Origin: Acaudatibacter sp963835495
GTDB lineage: Bacteria > Pseudomonadota > Alphaproteobacteria > Caulobacterales > Caulobacteraceae
DNA length: 64,000 nt
Direction: 5' to 3'
Assembly: GCA_963835495.1 (NCBI GenBank)
Contig: CAWIFQ010000005.1
Span: forward strand, 62,001 to 126,000
The notes beneath the pieces were generated by a model that saw only the letters and a program-made list of their open reading frames with translations, had not been told where the DNA came from and made no database searches. The position numbers and the translations under genes were made by a program. Below are positions 16,357 to 25,126 of the stretch, one piece after another (within the stretch, counting starts at the first letter, position 1; each line of letters starts with the position of its first letter).

Positions 16357-18807
16357 ATGCTGCGACGCCTCGCCTTTTGTTGCCTGACCGTCACATTCGC
16401 CCTGCACGCCGCCGCCTTGCCCGTCACGGCCCGGGCCGACGCCGCGCCGTTCGATCTCTCCGGTCCGACGCTGGAGGTGAAGGTGACCCACGGCGGCGTC
16501 ACCCTGCCGATTTCGCAGACGCCGAACCTCTCCGCCGGCGACCAGCTGGAGATCAAGGCCGACCTGCCAGCCGCCCAGTCGGTGCGCTACCTGCTCGTCG
16601 TCGCCTTCCTGCGCGGCGCGACCAATCCGCCGCCGACGAGCTGGTTCCACAAAGCGGAGACCTGGAACCACAAGGGCGGCGCCGACGTGTTGAGGGCGAG
16701 CGTGCCCGACGGCGCCCAGCAGGTGATCCTGTTTCTGGCGCCGCAGACCGGCGGCGACTTCGCCACCCTGGTGGGCGCGGTCCGCGGCCGGCCCGGCGCG
16801 TTCGTGCGCGCCTCGCAGGACCTCGAGCAGGCCTCGCTCGACCGCTCCCGGCTCGACGCCTACCTGGCCGCGATCCACAAAGGCGGCCAGGGTGACCCTG
16901 ACCGGCTGAAGACGATCACGCCGCTCCTGGCGCGCAGCCTCGCGATCAAGGTCAACGGCGACTGCTTCGAGAAGATGGCCGACCTGCAGGCGGCCTGCCT
17001 GACCCAGGGCCAGGACTCGCTGGTGCTCAACGACGGTCACAGCGCCTCGATCGTGCAGTCGCTGACCTCGGGCAGCTCGGCGGACCTCGCCTTCCAGCTC
17101 AGCGCCACGCCGCACGCCGACTTCGGCCTCTACAGCCCCTACATCGCCGCGGTGATGGACATCGCCAAGATCATGGATTCGTTCCGGACGGCGAAGTACG
17201 CCTACATCCCGGCGCTGGCGACCGCCGATGGCGGGCGCCTGGCGCTGCTGCTCAACACCGCGCCCTCGTTCCACGACCAGCTTTCCGTGCTGGTGACGGC
17301 CCTGCCCGCCATCGAGCCGCCGCAGGCGCCGCCGTTGCAGCCGGTGGACGCCAAGGCGGTCTACTGCGCCGAACGGCCCGGGCTGGTGCTGCCGGTCGAA
17401 GGCGCGCCGCTGGCCTATTCCACCGACTACGCCCACGCCATGGCCCTGCGCCTGAAAACCAAGGCCGGCGAGACGCTCGACCTGCCGGTGCGGGCCGACG
17501 CCGAAGCCGGCGGCTTCCTGGTCGACACCAAGGGCTTCGACGCCGCCCGGTTCGACGATCAGACCGACGCCGTGCTGCACGGCCAATGGGGTTTCGCGCC
17601 GTTCGACGGGCCCATGTTCCAGCTGCAGAGCTCGCACGCCGAGGCCTGGCGCGTCGCCGACGGCGACGATCAGGCGCTGGTGGTCGGGCGCGACGACACG
17701 GTGCGCCTGCAGGGGCGCGAAGCCGCCTGCGTGGAGAGCGTCACGCTGCGAGCGCCGGCTGGCGAGGGCGCGCCGCTGGAGTGGAAGGCGGCGCCGCCGG
17801 ACGAACTGGCGATCACCGTGCCGCTGGCGAACGCCGGTCCGGGCGCGGTGACGCTGCTGGTCAAGCAGTACGGCATGGCCGAGCCCCAGGCCGTGCCGCT
17901 CAAGTCGTTCGCTGAGAGCGGGCGTCTGCAGGGCTTCACCCTGCATGCCGGCGACACGGCCGGCGAGCTGAAGGGCGCGCGGCTCGACCAGGTGACCGGG
18001 CTCACCCTTGCGGGCGTCCAGTTCAAGCCTGGCGTGATGACGTCGTCGCGCGGCGGCGATGAGCTGACCCTCGACATGGCGGACCCGCATGACGTCGCCA
18101 AGCTGGCGGCCGGGCAGACGGCGACGGCGAAGGTCGCCCTGGTCGACGGCCGGACCCAGAACCTGAAGGTGACCGTGGCGGGGCCCAGCCCCAGCGTGGA
18201 CCTGATCGGCAAGAGCGTGCAGCCGGGCGAGCCGGCCCAGCCGATCGCGATCCGGCTGACCGCGCCGGACGAGCTGCGCCAGGGAGCGGTGATGACCTTC
18301 TCGCTCCGCGCCCGACAGCCGGCCAGGTTTTCCGGCGACGAGACGATCGAAGTGGCCGCCGCCGAGGGCGGCGCCTCGGCCAGCCTGACCGAGCAGAACG
18401 GCCTCACCCTGGAAGACGCCCAGGTGGCGGTGGCGACGCTCGACACGGCCAAGGCCTTCAACAGTTCCGCCTTCGGCCCGTTGCGCTATCGCATTGTCAC
18501 CGACGACGGCGCCGGAGACTGGCAGCCGCTGGCGACGCTGGTTCGCCTGCCGACCCTGCGCGAGCTGAAGTGCGACCAGGGTCCGGAGCGGCCGTGCGCG
18601 CTGTCGGGCACGAACCTGTTCCTGATCAACTCGGTGGCCAGCGATCCCGCCTTCAGCCACGCGATCAAAGCCCCCGAGGGATTCCCCGGCTACGCCCTGG
18701 CCGTGCCGCACCCCACCGGCGGGCGGCTCTACATCCGGCTGCGCGACGATCCCGGCGTGGTCAACGAAGCGGTGCTTCCGGGTGGGCGCGAACTCAGCCG
18801 CCGGTGA
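16357..18807 (+). CDS. Large secreted protein of unknown function
   Basis: Start taken at ATG 16357 (a TTG lies 9 bases upstream); it opens a signal peptide, MLRRLAFCCLTVTFALHAAALPVTARADA. The 816-residue precursor is not a family I recognise. It is rich in beta-type repeats with Gly/Asp turns and no membrane anchor at the C-terminus. Three pieces look domain-like: an N-terminal beta-sandwich (residues about 30-140), a middle part, and a C-terminal part after residue 600 with repeated EVKVTxxG- and LTLxxA-like strands. Cysteines are few and scattered. It is flanked by GNAT and SDR genes that give no clue. Confidence 0.7.
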   Translation: MLRRLAFCCLTVTFALHAAALPVTARADAAPFDLSGPTLEVKVTHGGVTLPISQTPNLSAGDQLEIKADLPAAQSVRYLLVVAFLRGATNPPPTSWFHKAETWNHKGGADVLRASVPDGAQQVILFLAPQTGGDFATLVGAVRGRPGAFVRASQDLEQASLDRSRLDAYLAAIHKGGQGDPDRLKTITPLLARSLAIKVNGDCFEKMADLQAACLTQGQDSLVLNDGHSASIVQSLTSGSSADLAFQLSATPHADFGLYSPYIAAVMDIAKIMDSFRTAKYAYIPALATADGGRLALLLNTAPSFHDQLSVLVTALPAIEPPQAPPLQPVDAKAVYCAERPGLVLPVEGAPLAYSTDYAHAMALRLKTKAGETLDLPVRADAEAGGFLVDTKGFDAARFDDQTDAVLHGQWGFAPFDGPMFQLQSSHAEAWRVADGDDQALVVGRDDTVRLQGREAACVESVTLRAPAGEGAPLEWKAAPPDELAITVPLANAGPGAVTLLVKQYGMAEPQAVPLKSFAESGRLQGFTLHAGDTAGELKGARLDQVTGLTLAGVQFKPGVMTSSRGGDELTLDMADPHDVAKLAAGQTATAKVALVDGRTQNLKVTVAGPSPSVDLIGKSVQPGEPAQPIAIRLTAPDELRQGAVMTFSLRARQPARFSGDETIEVAAAEGGASASLTEQNGLTLEDAQVAVATLDTAKAFNSSAFGPLRYRIVTDDGAGDWQPLATLVRLPTLRELKCDQGPERPCALSGTNLFLINSVASDPAFSHAIKAPEGFPGYALAVPHPTGGRLYIRLRDDPGVVNEAVLPGGRELSRR

Positions 18808-18817
18808 CGCCAGCGGG

Positions 18818-19798
18818 TTACAGCGCGAAGGTCTCGCCCAGCAGCCGCTCCGACAGCGTCCACAGCCGCTCGGCGGCGTCGGGGTCGATCGCCCAGGGAC
18901 GGACGCCGGCGAAGCTGGGATCGTCGGCCGGCACGGCCTGGGCGATGTTGCAGTCCTCGCAATAGACCCCGCCCCCCGCCGCCAGCAGCGGCGAGGTGGC
19001 GCACCAGACCGAGGTCGAGGCGCCGCCGGATACCGTCTTGAAGCGGTCGTTGATGCGGCCCTCGTCGTCGACCCAACCGAACGCCTTGATCTCCGCGGCG
19101 CTCATGTCTCGCTGCAGGCCGGTCATGATGCCGCCGGGGTGGACCGCGTAGGCGTTGACGCCCTTGGGCTCCAGCCGCCGGTTCAGGCCGACCGCGAACA
19201 GCGAATTAGCGGTCTTGGCCTGACCGTAGGCTTCCCACTTGTCGTAGGGGTGATGCTGGAAGTTGGGGTCGTCGAAGTTGATCGACGCGCGGCGGTGGCC
19301 GATCGACGACAGCTCGACCACCCGACCGGGGGCGCCCTTCAGCAGGGCGGGCGCGAGACGGCAGGTCAACAGCATGTGGCCGAGGTGGTTGGTCCCGAAC
19401 TGCAACTCGAAGCCGTCCATGATCCGCCGCTCCGGCGTGGCCATGATGCCGGCGTTGTTGATCAGCAGGTCGAGCGGCGCGCCGGCGGCGATGAAGGCGT
19501 CGGCGAAGGCGCGGACGCTGGCGAAGTCGGCCAGGTCCATGTCGGCGACCTCGACCTTGGCGTTGCCGGTCGTCGCTCGGATGTCCGCCGCCACCGCCTC
19601 CGCCTTGTCGCGCGAACGCACCGGCATGACGACCCGCGCGCCGGCCGACGCCAGCGCCCGGGCGGTCTCGACGCCGATGCCTGAGGCCGCGCCGGTGACG
19701 ATCGCGGTCTTGCCGGCCAGGTCGACGCCGGCGATCACCTCCTCCGCCTGGCTCCTGCCGTCGAACGGCGAGGCGATGGGCTTCTGAGACAGTGGCAT
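18818..19798 (-). CDS. Short-chain dehydrogenase/reductase, retinol-dehydrogenase-like
   Basis: Start set at ATG 19798, preceded by GGGGGATCC; an upstream ATG (19846) has no supporting site. The 326-residue enzyme has the NAD(P) motif TGAASGIG near residue 36, NNAG at about 116, an active-site Ser in ELSSIGHR and the catalytic YxxxK in WEAYGQAKTANSL. Length and the LxxRLxPxGV segment match the retinol-dehydrogenase/WW-domain-oxidoreductase-like subgroup, often acting on lipophilic alcohols. It is transcribed away from the molybdenum hydroxylase operon. Confidence 0.9.
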   Translation of the reverse strand: MPLSQKPIASPFDGRSQAEEVIAGVDLAGKTAIVTGAASGIGVETARALASAGARVVMPVRSRDKAEAVAADIRATTGNAKVEVADMDLADFASVRAFADAFIAAGAPLDLLINNAGIMATPERRIMDGFELQFGTNHLGHMLLTCRLAPALLKGAPGRVVELSSIGHRRASINFDDPNFQHHPYDKWEAYGQAKTANSLFAVGLNRRLEPKGVNAYAVHPGGIMTGLQRDMSAAEIKAFGWVDDEGRINDRFKTVSGGASTSVWCATSPLLAAGGGVYCEDCNIAQAVPADDPSFAGVRPWAIDPDAAERLWTLSERLLGETFAL

Positions 19799-19871
19799 TC
19801 GGGATCCCCCTTGGATTTCTTGGGCGCCGCCGACGTAGTCAAGCATGGGCGCGCCAAGCTCAAGAGACAGC

Positions 19872-19908
19872 GGATATTTCCGTCGTTATGCATTCCAACT
19901 GCATATCC
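19872..19908. promoter_or_regulatory. Nested inverted repeats in divergent promoter region (candidate operator)
   Basis: Between the SDR and the molybdenum hydroxylase operon lies an AT-rich patch with two concentric inverted repeats: GGATAT (19872-19877) with ATATCC (19903-19908), and inside it TATGCA (19887-19892) with TGCATA (19900-19905), a 7-base spacer apart. It sits about 75 bases upstream of the SDR start and about 130 upstream of the operon start, a fitting place for a regulator binding both promoters. No cognate regulator is next to it. Confidence 0.35.
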
Positions 19909-20039
19909 ATTTCCTGGATTTCCCGCCATTCGCCCTGACGAATTCCGCACGCCGCCCATTGCGCGACATGAATGGCGATCACTAAGCTAAGGGGAGACGT
20001 CGTCCGTTTCAGGCGGCGCGATGTTGCGGGAGGGACCGC

Positions 20040-20909
20040 TTGCCCCAGTTCGACTACGTGGCGCCGACAAGCATCGACGAGGCGGTGAAGGCGCTGCTCA
20101 GCGCGCCGTCGGCCAGGGTGCTGGCGGGCGGCACCGACCTGATCGTGCAGATGCGCTCTGGGCGGCAGACGCCCGGCGCGGTGGTGGACCTGAAGCGCCT
20201 GCCGGGCGCGATCGGCATCAAGCGCGAGCCTGACGGCGGCTTCACCATCGGCGCGGCGACACCCGGCGCCGACATCGGCGAGAACGCGGCGCTGGTCCGT
20301 GCCTGGCCGGGTGTGGTCGAGGCGGCGAACCTGATCGGCTCGACCCAGGTGCAGGGCCGCGCCTCGCTGGGCGGCAACCTCTGCAACGCCTCGCCGGCCG
20401 CCGACAGCGTGCCGGCGCTGATCGCGGCGCGGGCGACCTGCGTTATCGTCGGCCCAGCCGGCAAGCGCGAGGCGCCGGTGGAGGCGATCCAGGTCAGCCC
20501 GGGGCGCACGTCGCTGCAGCCGGGCGAGTTCATCCTCGAGTTCCGCCTGCCGCCTCGGCCCAAACACTCGGCCGACGCCTATCTGCGGCTGATCCCGCGC
20601 ACCGAGATGGATATCGCCGTCGTCGGCGCCGGGGTGAACCTGGTGCTGGACGGCGCCGGGGTGATCACCGAGGCCCACGTCTCGCTGGGCGCGGTGGCCC
20701 CGACCACGCTGCTGGTCGAGGCCGCCGGCGCGGCGCTGGTCGGCGGCAAGCTGGACGATGCGGCGCTGGACAAGCTGGACGCCGCGGCCCGCGCCGCCTG
20801 CAGCCCTATCGATGACAAGCGCGGCACTGTCGACTATCGCACCAAGATCGCTGGAGTGCTGGCGCGCCGCACCGCGACGATCGCCTATGCCAGGGCGGAG
20901 GCCCGCTGA
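20040..20909 (+). CDS. Molybdenum hydroxylase, FAD-binding medium subunit
   Basis: A 289-residue subunit of a xanthine dehydrogenase/CO-dehydrogenase (cox) type enzyme. It starts at TTG 20040, just after GGGAGGGA, and reads MPQFDYVAPTSIDEAVKALL. AGGTDLIVQM and the TQVQGRASLGGNLCNASPAAD stretch are the two FAD-binding segments. The subunit passes electrons from the 2Fe-2S subunit to FAD. Its stop is directly followed by the start of the iron-sulfur subunit, and the order M-S-L is the usual cox order. Confidence 0.92.
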   Translation: MPQFDYVAPTSIDEAVKALLSAPSARVLAGGTDLIVQMRSGRQTPGAVVDLKRLPGAIGIKREPDGGFTIGAATPGADIGENAALVRAWPGVVEAANLIGSTQVQGRASLGGNLCNASPAADSVPALIAARATCVIVGPAGKREAPVEAIQVSPGRTSLQPGEFILEFRLPPRPKHSADAYLRLIPRTEMDIAVVGAGVNLVLDGAGVITEAHVSLGAVAPTTLLVEAAGAALVGGKLDDAALDKLDAAARAACSPIDDKRGTVDYRTKIAGVLARRTATIAYARAEAR

Positions 20910-21398
20910 ATGAGCAAGATCCACGTCACCGCCACCGTCAACGGCGACCCGGCCGAGTTTCTCACCGATCCGGGGACAACGCTGCTCGACGCCTTGCGCG
21001 ACGAACTGGGCCTCACCGGCTCGAAGGAAGGCTGCGGCTCCGGCGACTGCGGCGCCTGCAGCGTGCTGGTCGACGGGCGGCTGGTCTGCTCGTGCCTGGT
21101 GCTGGCCGCCGAGGCTGAGGGCCGCCGGATCGAGACGATCGAAGGCATGGCCCACGGCGGCGAACTGCACCCGCTGCAGCAGAAGTTCCTCGAACATGCC
21201 GCGCTGCAGTGCGGCTTCTGCACCCCGGGCCTGTTGGTCGCGGCCAAGGCGTTGCTCGACGCCAAGCCCGACCCTACCGAGGAAGAAACCCGCTATTGGC
21301 TGGCCGGCAACCTCTGCCGCTGCACCGGCTATGACAAGGTGATCCGCGCCGTGCTCGATGCGGCGGCGGTGCTTAGGCAAGAACGGAGGGCCGCATGA
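20910..21398 (+). CDS. Molybdenum hydroxylase, two-[2Fe-2S] small subunit
   Basis: A 162-residue protein with a plant-type ferredoxin N-terminus (CGSGDCGAC and VCSC) and a C-terminal CGFCTPG...CRCTGY module holding the second cluster. Both clusters carry electrons from the molybdenum subunit to the FAD subunit. The start is immediately after the medium-subunit stop, and its end overlaps the large-subunit start by 4 bases (ATGA). All eight cluster cysteines appear present. Confidence 0.93.
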   Translation: MSKIHVTATVNGDPAEFLTDPGTTLLDALRDELGLTGSKEGCGSGDCGACSVLVDGRLVCSCLVLAAEAEGRRIETIEGMAHGGELHPLQQKFLEHAALQCGFCTPGLLVAAKALLDAKPDPTEEETRYWLAGNLCRCTGYDKVIRAVLDAAAVLRQERRAA

Positions 21399-23683
21399 GC
21401 GACGTCCTAGATCGTCCGACGACGAAGCCGGAATTCGACAGCGTTGGCACCCGGCCGATCCGGCCGGACGGCATCGACAAGGTGACCGGGCGCGCCGCGT
21501 TCGGCGCCGACTTCGTCATGCCGGGCCAGCTGCATGGCCGCATCAAGCGCAGCCCGTTCGCCCACGCTCGCATCCTCAGCATCGACACCAAGAAGGCGCT
21601 GGCGCTGCCAGGCGTGAAGGCGGTGATCACCGGGGCCGACTTCCCGGACCTCGCCGACGAGATGATCGAGGGCGGCGAGGCGGCCTCCAGCACGCGCGAC
21701 ATGGCGTTCAACGTGATGGCCCGCGACAAGGCGCTCTACGACGGCCATGCCGTGGCGGCGGTCGCCGCGATTTCGCCGGCGATCGCCGAGGCCGCGCTCG
21801 ACCTGATCGAGGTCACCTACGAGACCCTGCCGCACGTGATCGACGTCGAGGCGGCGATGGCGCCCGACGCGCCGGTGCTGCACGCGCATCTGTTCACCAG
21901 CGGGCTGGAGACGCGTCCGACGCTCCCCTCCAACATCGCCGCCCGGCACCAGTTCGTGCGCGGCGACGTCGATGCGGCGCTGGCCGCCGCCGAGGTGAAG
22001 TTCGAAGCGCGCTACACCACCAAGGCCGTGCACCAGGGCTACATCGAGCCGCACGCCTGCGTCGCCTCGATGACCGCGGACGGCCAGGCCCAGGTGTGGA
22101 GCTCGAGCCAGGGCCACTTCATGGTGCGCACCTACTGCGCCAAGGTGCTGCAGCTCGAAATTTCCGACTTGCGCGTGACCCCCGCAGAGATCGGCGGCGG
22201 CTTCGGCGGCAAGACGGTGGTCTACCTCGAGCCTGTCGCGCTGCTGCTCTCGCGGACCGCCGGCGCGCCGGTGAAGATGGTGATGAGCCGCGACGAGGTG
22301 TTCCGCGCCACCGGCCCGACTTCGGGCGGCGTGATCGAGGTCAAGCTCGGCGCGAGCCGCGACGGCAAGATCACCGCTGCGTCGGTCGAGCTGAAGTTCC
22401 AGGCCGGCGCCTTCCCGGGCTCGCCGGTCGGGGCGGCCTGCATGACCGCGCTGGCCTGTTACGACATTGCCGACTTCCGCATCGTCGGCTGGGACGTCGT
22501 GACCAACAGCCCGAAGGTGGCGGCCTACCGCGCCCCGGGCGCGCCGATCGCGGCGTTCGGGGTCGAGAGCGCGCTGGACGAGCTGGCCCGCAAGCTGGGC
22601 ATGGACCCGATCGACCTGCGCCTGAAGAACGGCGCCCGCGACGGGGTGAAGGCCGCCTATGGGCCGACGTTCCAGAACATCGGCTTCATCGAGACGCTGG
22701 AAGCCGCCAAGGCGCACCCGAACTACGCCCTACCGCTGGGTCCCAACCAGGGCCGCGGCGTCGCCGCCGGGTTCTGGTTCAACGTCGGCGGCGAGTCGAC
22801 AGCGGCGATCCACATCGGCGAGGACGGCAGCGCAACGGTGGCGACCGCCAATCCGGACATCGGCGGCTCGCGCGCGTCGATGGCGCTGATGGCGGCCGAG
22901 ACGCTGGGCATTCCGGTCGACAAGGTCCGCCCGGTGATCCCGGACACCGCCTCGATCGGCTACTCGATGCTGACCGGCGGCAGCCGCACGACCTTCGCGG
23001 TCGGCATGGCGGTTGTGCAGGCGGCCGAGAAGGTGATCGCCGAGCTGAAGAAGCGCGCGGCGAAGATCTGGGAGACCTCGCCGGACAACGTCGAATGGTC
23101 GGCCGGCATGGCGCACTGCCTCGACACCGCCAAGGGCGACGTCAAGCCGCTGACCCTGAAGGGCCTCGCCGGGCAGTCGGCGCGCACTGGCGGACCGATC
23201 TCGGCCGAGGTGTCGCTGAACGCCCAGGGCGCCGGCCCCGGGTTCGGGGTCCACGTCTGCGACGTCGAGATCGACCCCGAGACCGGCCACGTGAAGGTGC
23301 TGCGCTACACCGCCGCCCAGGACGTCGGCCGGGCGATCCACCCGAGCTACGTCGAGGGCCAGATGCAAGGCGGCGCGGCGCAGGGGATCGGCTGGGCGCT
23401 GAACGAGGAGTATGTGTTCGACGCCGAAGGGCGGATGGAGAACGCCGGCTTCCTCGACTACCGCGTGCCGGTGGCGTCCGACCTGCCGATGATCGACACC
23501 ATCATGATCGAGGTGCCGAACCCGCGCCACCCGTTCGGGGCCAAGGGGGTCGGCGAGGTGCCGATCGTGCCGCCGCTGGCGGCGGTGGCCAATGCGGTGC
23601 GCGGCGCGATCGGCGTGCGGATGAACGACCTGCCGCTCTCGCCGCCCAAGATCCGCGCGGCGATGGACGCCCGGACCAAGTGA
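21395..23683 (+). CDS. Molybdenum hydroxylase, molybdopterin-binding large subunit
   Basis: A 762-residue catalytic subunit of the aldehyde oxidase/xanthine dehydrogenase/cox superfamily. GGGFGGKTVVYLEPVALLLS binds the cofactor, and the C-terminal HPFGAKGVGEVPIVPPL carries the conserved glutamate (GVGE) that acts as base in hydroxylation. The CO-dehydrogenase AYRCSFR active-site loop with its Cys is not apparent, since the corresponding region reads AYRAPGAPIAAF. That argues against CO dehydrogenase and for an organic-compound hydroxylase, as for most coxL form II proteins. The substrate is not predicted. Confidence 0.9.
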   Translation: MSDVLDRPTTKPEFDSVGTRPIRPDGIDKVTGRAAFGADFVMPGQLHGRIKRSPFAHARILSIDTKKALALPGVKAVITGADFPDLADEMIEGGEAASSTRDMAFNVMARDKALYDGHAVAAVAAISPAIAEAALDLIEVTYETLPHVIDVEAAMAPDAPVLHAHLFTSGLETRPTLPSNIAARHQFVRGDVDAALAAAEVKFEARYTTKAVHQGYIEPHACVASMTADGQAQVWSSSQGHFMVRTYCAKVLQLEISDLRVTPAEIGGGFGGKTVVYLEPVALLLSRTAGAPVKMVMSRDEVFRATGPTSGGVIEVKLGASRDGKITAASVELKFQAGAFPGSPVGAACMTALACYDIADFRIVGWDVVTNSPKVAAYRAPGAPIAAFGVESALDELARKLGMDPIDLRLKNGARDGVKAAYGPTFQNIGFIETLEAAKAHPNYALPLGPNQGRGVAAGFWFNVGGESTAAIHIGEDGSATVATANPDIGGSRASMALMAAETLGIPVDKVRPVIPDTASIGYSMLTGGSRTTFAVGMAVVQAAEKVIAELKKRAAKIWETSPDNVEWSAGMAHCLDTAKGDVKPLTLKGLAGQSARTGGPISAEVSLNAQGAGPGFGVHVCDVEIDPETGHVKVLRYTAAQDVGRAIHPSYVEGQMQGGAAQGIGWALNEEYVFDAEGRMENAGFLDYRVPVASDLPMIDTIMIEVPNPRHPFGAKGVGEVPIVPPLAAVANAVRGAIGVRMNDLPLSPPKIRAAMDARTK

Positions 23684-23703
23684 TCGGGGCCGGGTAAGGC
23701 GGC

Positions 23704-23952
23704 ATGCCCCACGTCGTCGCCATGGGCGGAGACGTCGCCGCCTTCACCGGCGGCGCGGCTGAGTTCGACGTGGCGCCGGGCACCGTGCGCTCGATGATCC
23801 GCGAGCTGGAGCAGCGCTTCCCGGGTCTCGGCGACTACGTCGGCCGGCGCATGGCGATCGCCATCGACGGCGAGATCTTCCAGGACGCCGACGGCGCGAC
23901 GCTGGGCGAAGCCAGCGAAGTCTGCCTGATCCCGAAGATAGGCGGCGGCTGA
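23704..23952 (+). CDS. MoaD/ThiS-like sulfur-carrier protein
   Basis: An 82-residue ubiquitin-fold protein ending in GGG, the C-terminal Gly-Gly that is thiocarboxylated in MoaD and ThiS. It has the family core (FDVAPGTVRSMIRELEQRFPGLG, then IAIDGEIFQDADGATLGEASEVCLIPKIGGG). MoaD supplies sulfur to molybdopterin. Being 20 bases downstream of the large subunit, it may be a dedicated carrier for this operon's cofactor; the genome-wide MoaD is presumably elsewhere. Confidence 0.85.
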   Translation: MPHVVAMGGDVAAFTGGAAEFDVAPGTVRSMIRELEQRFPGLGDYVGRRMAIAIDGEIFQDADGATLGEASEVCLIPKIGGG

Positions 23953-23954
23953 AG

Positions 23955-24452
23955 GTGCGCGGGGGCCGCGCAGCAATCGCGGTCGTGATGATGGCTGTGG
24001 TTGCGCCATCGCTCGCCACGGCCGTCGGCGCCCCGGCGGACGGGTGGTCGTTCGCCCACTGGGGCATGACCCGCGGCCAGGTTCGCGCGGCGGCGCGCGG
24101 AAAGGTCCAGCCCCCGCCGGCCGACGAAGAAGATGTTGGGACGGACGCGGTCGCCGGCGACTACACGTTCGGCCCCGACAAGGTCGCCGTGAAGCTCGAG
24201 TTCGGGGACGATCACCGGCTGAGCCAGGTCGACCTGTTCCCGGTCGGCGACCACCATGACTGCGACGCGATCGGCCCCTACCTGACCTCGGCTTATGGTC
24301 CGATGCGGCACGACACCGGCGGCGCCGGTCTTCGGACCCGCACCTGGACCGACGCGAAGGGCGGCAACGTGATCAACTGGCTCACCCAAGGCCCGGCGGA
24401 TCTCGTCTGCGAGATCGACCTCGATCCGCCACCGAAACACCGCCGCGGCTAG
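23955..24452 (+). CDS. Small exported protein, unknown function
   Basis: A 165-residue protein starting at GTG 23955, only 2 bases after the MoaD-like stop, so likely in the same transcript. An N-terminal signal peptide (GGRAAIAVVMMAVVAPSLATAVG) is followed by WSFAHWGMTRGQVRAAARGKV, the short W-G-M-x-x-x-x-V pattern seen in various periplasmic proteins. Two cysteines (in HDCDAIG and LVCEID) could pair. Position suggests it accompanies the hydroxylase, but nothing shows how. Confidence 0.6.
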   Translation: MRGGRAAIAVVMMAVVAPSLATAVGAPADGWSFAHWGMTRGQVRAAARGKVQPPPADEEDVGTDAVAGDYTFGPDKVAVKLEFGDDHRLSQVDLFPVGDHHDCDAIGPYLTSAYGPMRHDTGGAGLRTRTWTDAKGGNVINWLTQGPADLVCEIDLDPPPKHRRG

Positions 24453-24504
24453 GGTCGACCGCCGGCCGTAGCCTTGGCCCAAGATCGCAGGGTCGGCAGA
24501 CGCC

Positions 24505-25126
24505 CTAAGGACGGCTGGCTCGGCCAAGCGCCGCGCATCGGCTCGCCAGATCGCGATCGACGCTTTCGAGCACCCGGGAAAGCGCGATGTCCAGCGCGCC
24601 GCGCGCCTCGCCGGCGGCGCCCGTCCAGTTCACGCTCGTGAAGGCGCCTCGATAGACCTGATCGTCGGCTTGAGCGTTTTGACCGCCGTAGTGGACCCGA
24701 ATGACGACATTCGCCGACTTCGCTTCATTGATCGTCAGCATGTAGACCTTGAGCAGATCCACGCTGATCACCAGTTCCGCGGCGTCGGCCGGCGTCTGGT
24801 CGCTCAGGTCGATCACCTTGTCGCGCGAGATCGAAAGCAGACCCGAACGCAGCCAGGCGGGGGCGTCTTCGGCATGTACGAAGCGATCGGAAAAGGTGCC
24901 GGCCGCCTGCGGGTCGTCGCGCAGATCCTGCACGCCGGCCAGGAGCACGCGGCACCGCGCGTGGCCGGCCGGGAGGGCGTGGTTCGCTTCTGAGAGCGAG
25001 TCATTGGGCGTGTAGCGGGGGGCAAGCTGCACCGGCTGGTCGGCGCACGCCGTCAGCGCCAGCAGCGCCAGGCAGGCCGCGAGCGCGGACTCAGCCGGGA
25101 CGCCCGAGCGTCGGGCTGGCGCTCAC
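24505..25126 (-). CDS. Lipoprotein of unknown function, start probably frameshifted
   Basis: The sequence as given can start only at GTG 25032, but the same frame continues upstream with LAACLALLALTACADQ, a lipoprotein signal with a LTAC lipobox, and then lacks any start codon. A GTG at 25124-25126 overlaps the preceding gene's stop as GTGA and runs into this frame if one base of the CCC at 25097-25099 (minus strand) is removed. That gives a 206-residue lipoprotein. Downstream is a globular domain (VYMLTINEAKSANVVIRVHYGG). It is paired with the lipoprotein at 25123-25989. Function unknown; the frameshift is my inference. Confidence 0.55.

Noticed and set aside
21395..23683. Calling the molybdenum enzyme a CO dehydrogenase
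   Set aside because: The characteristic active-site loop with Cys is absent, so only the broader hydroxylase family is supported.
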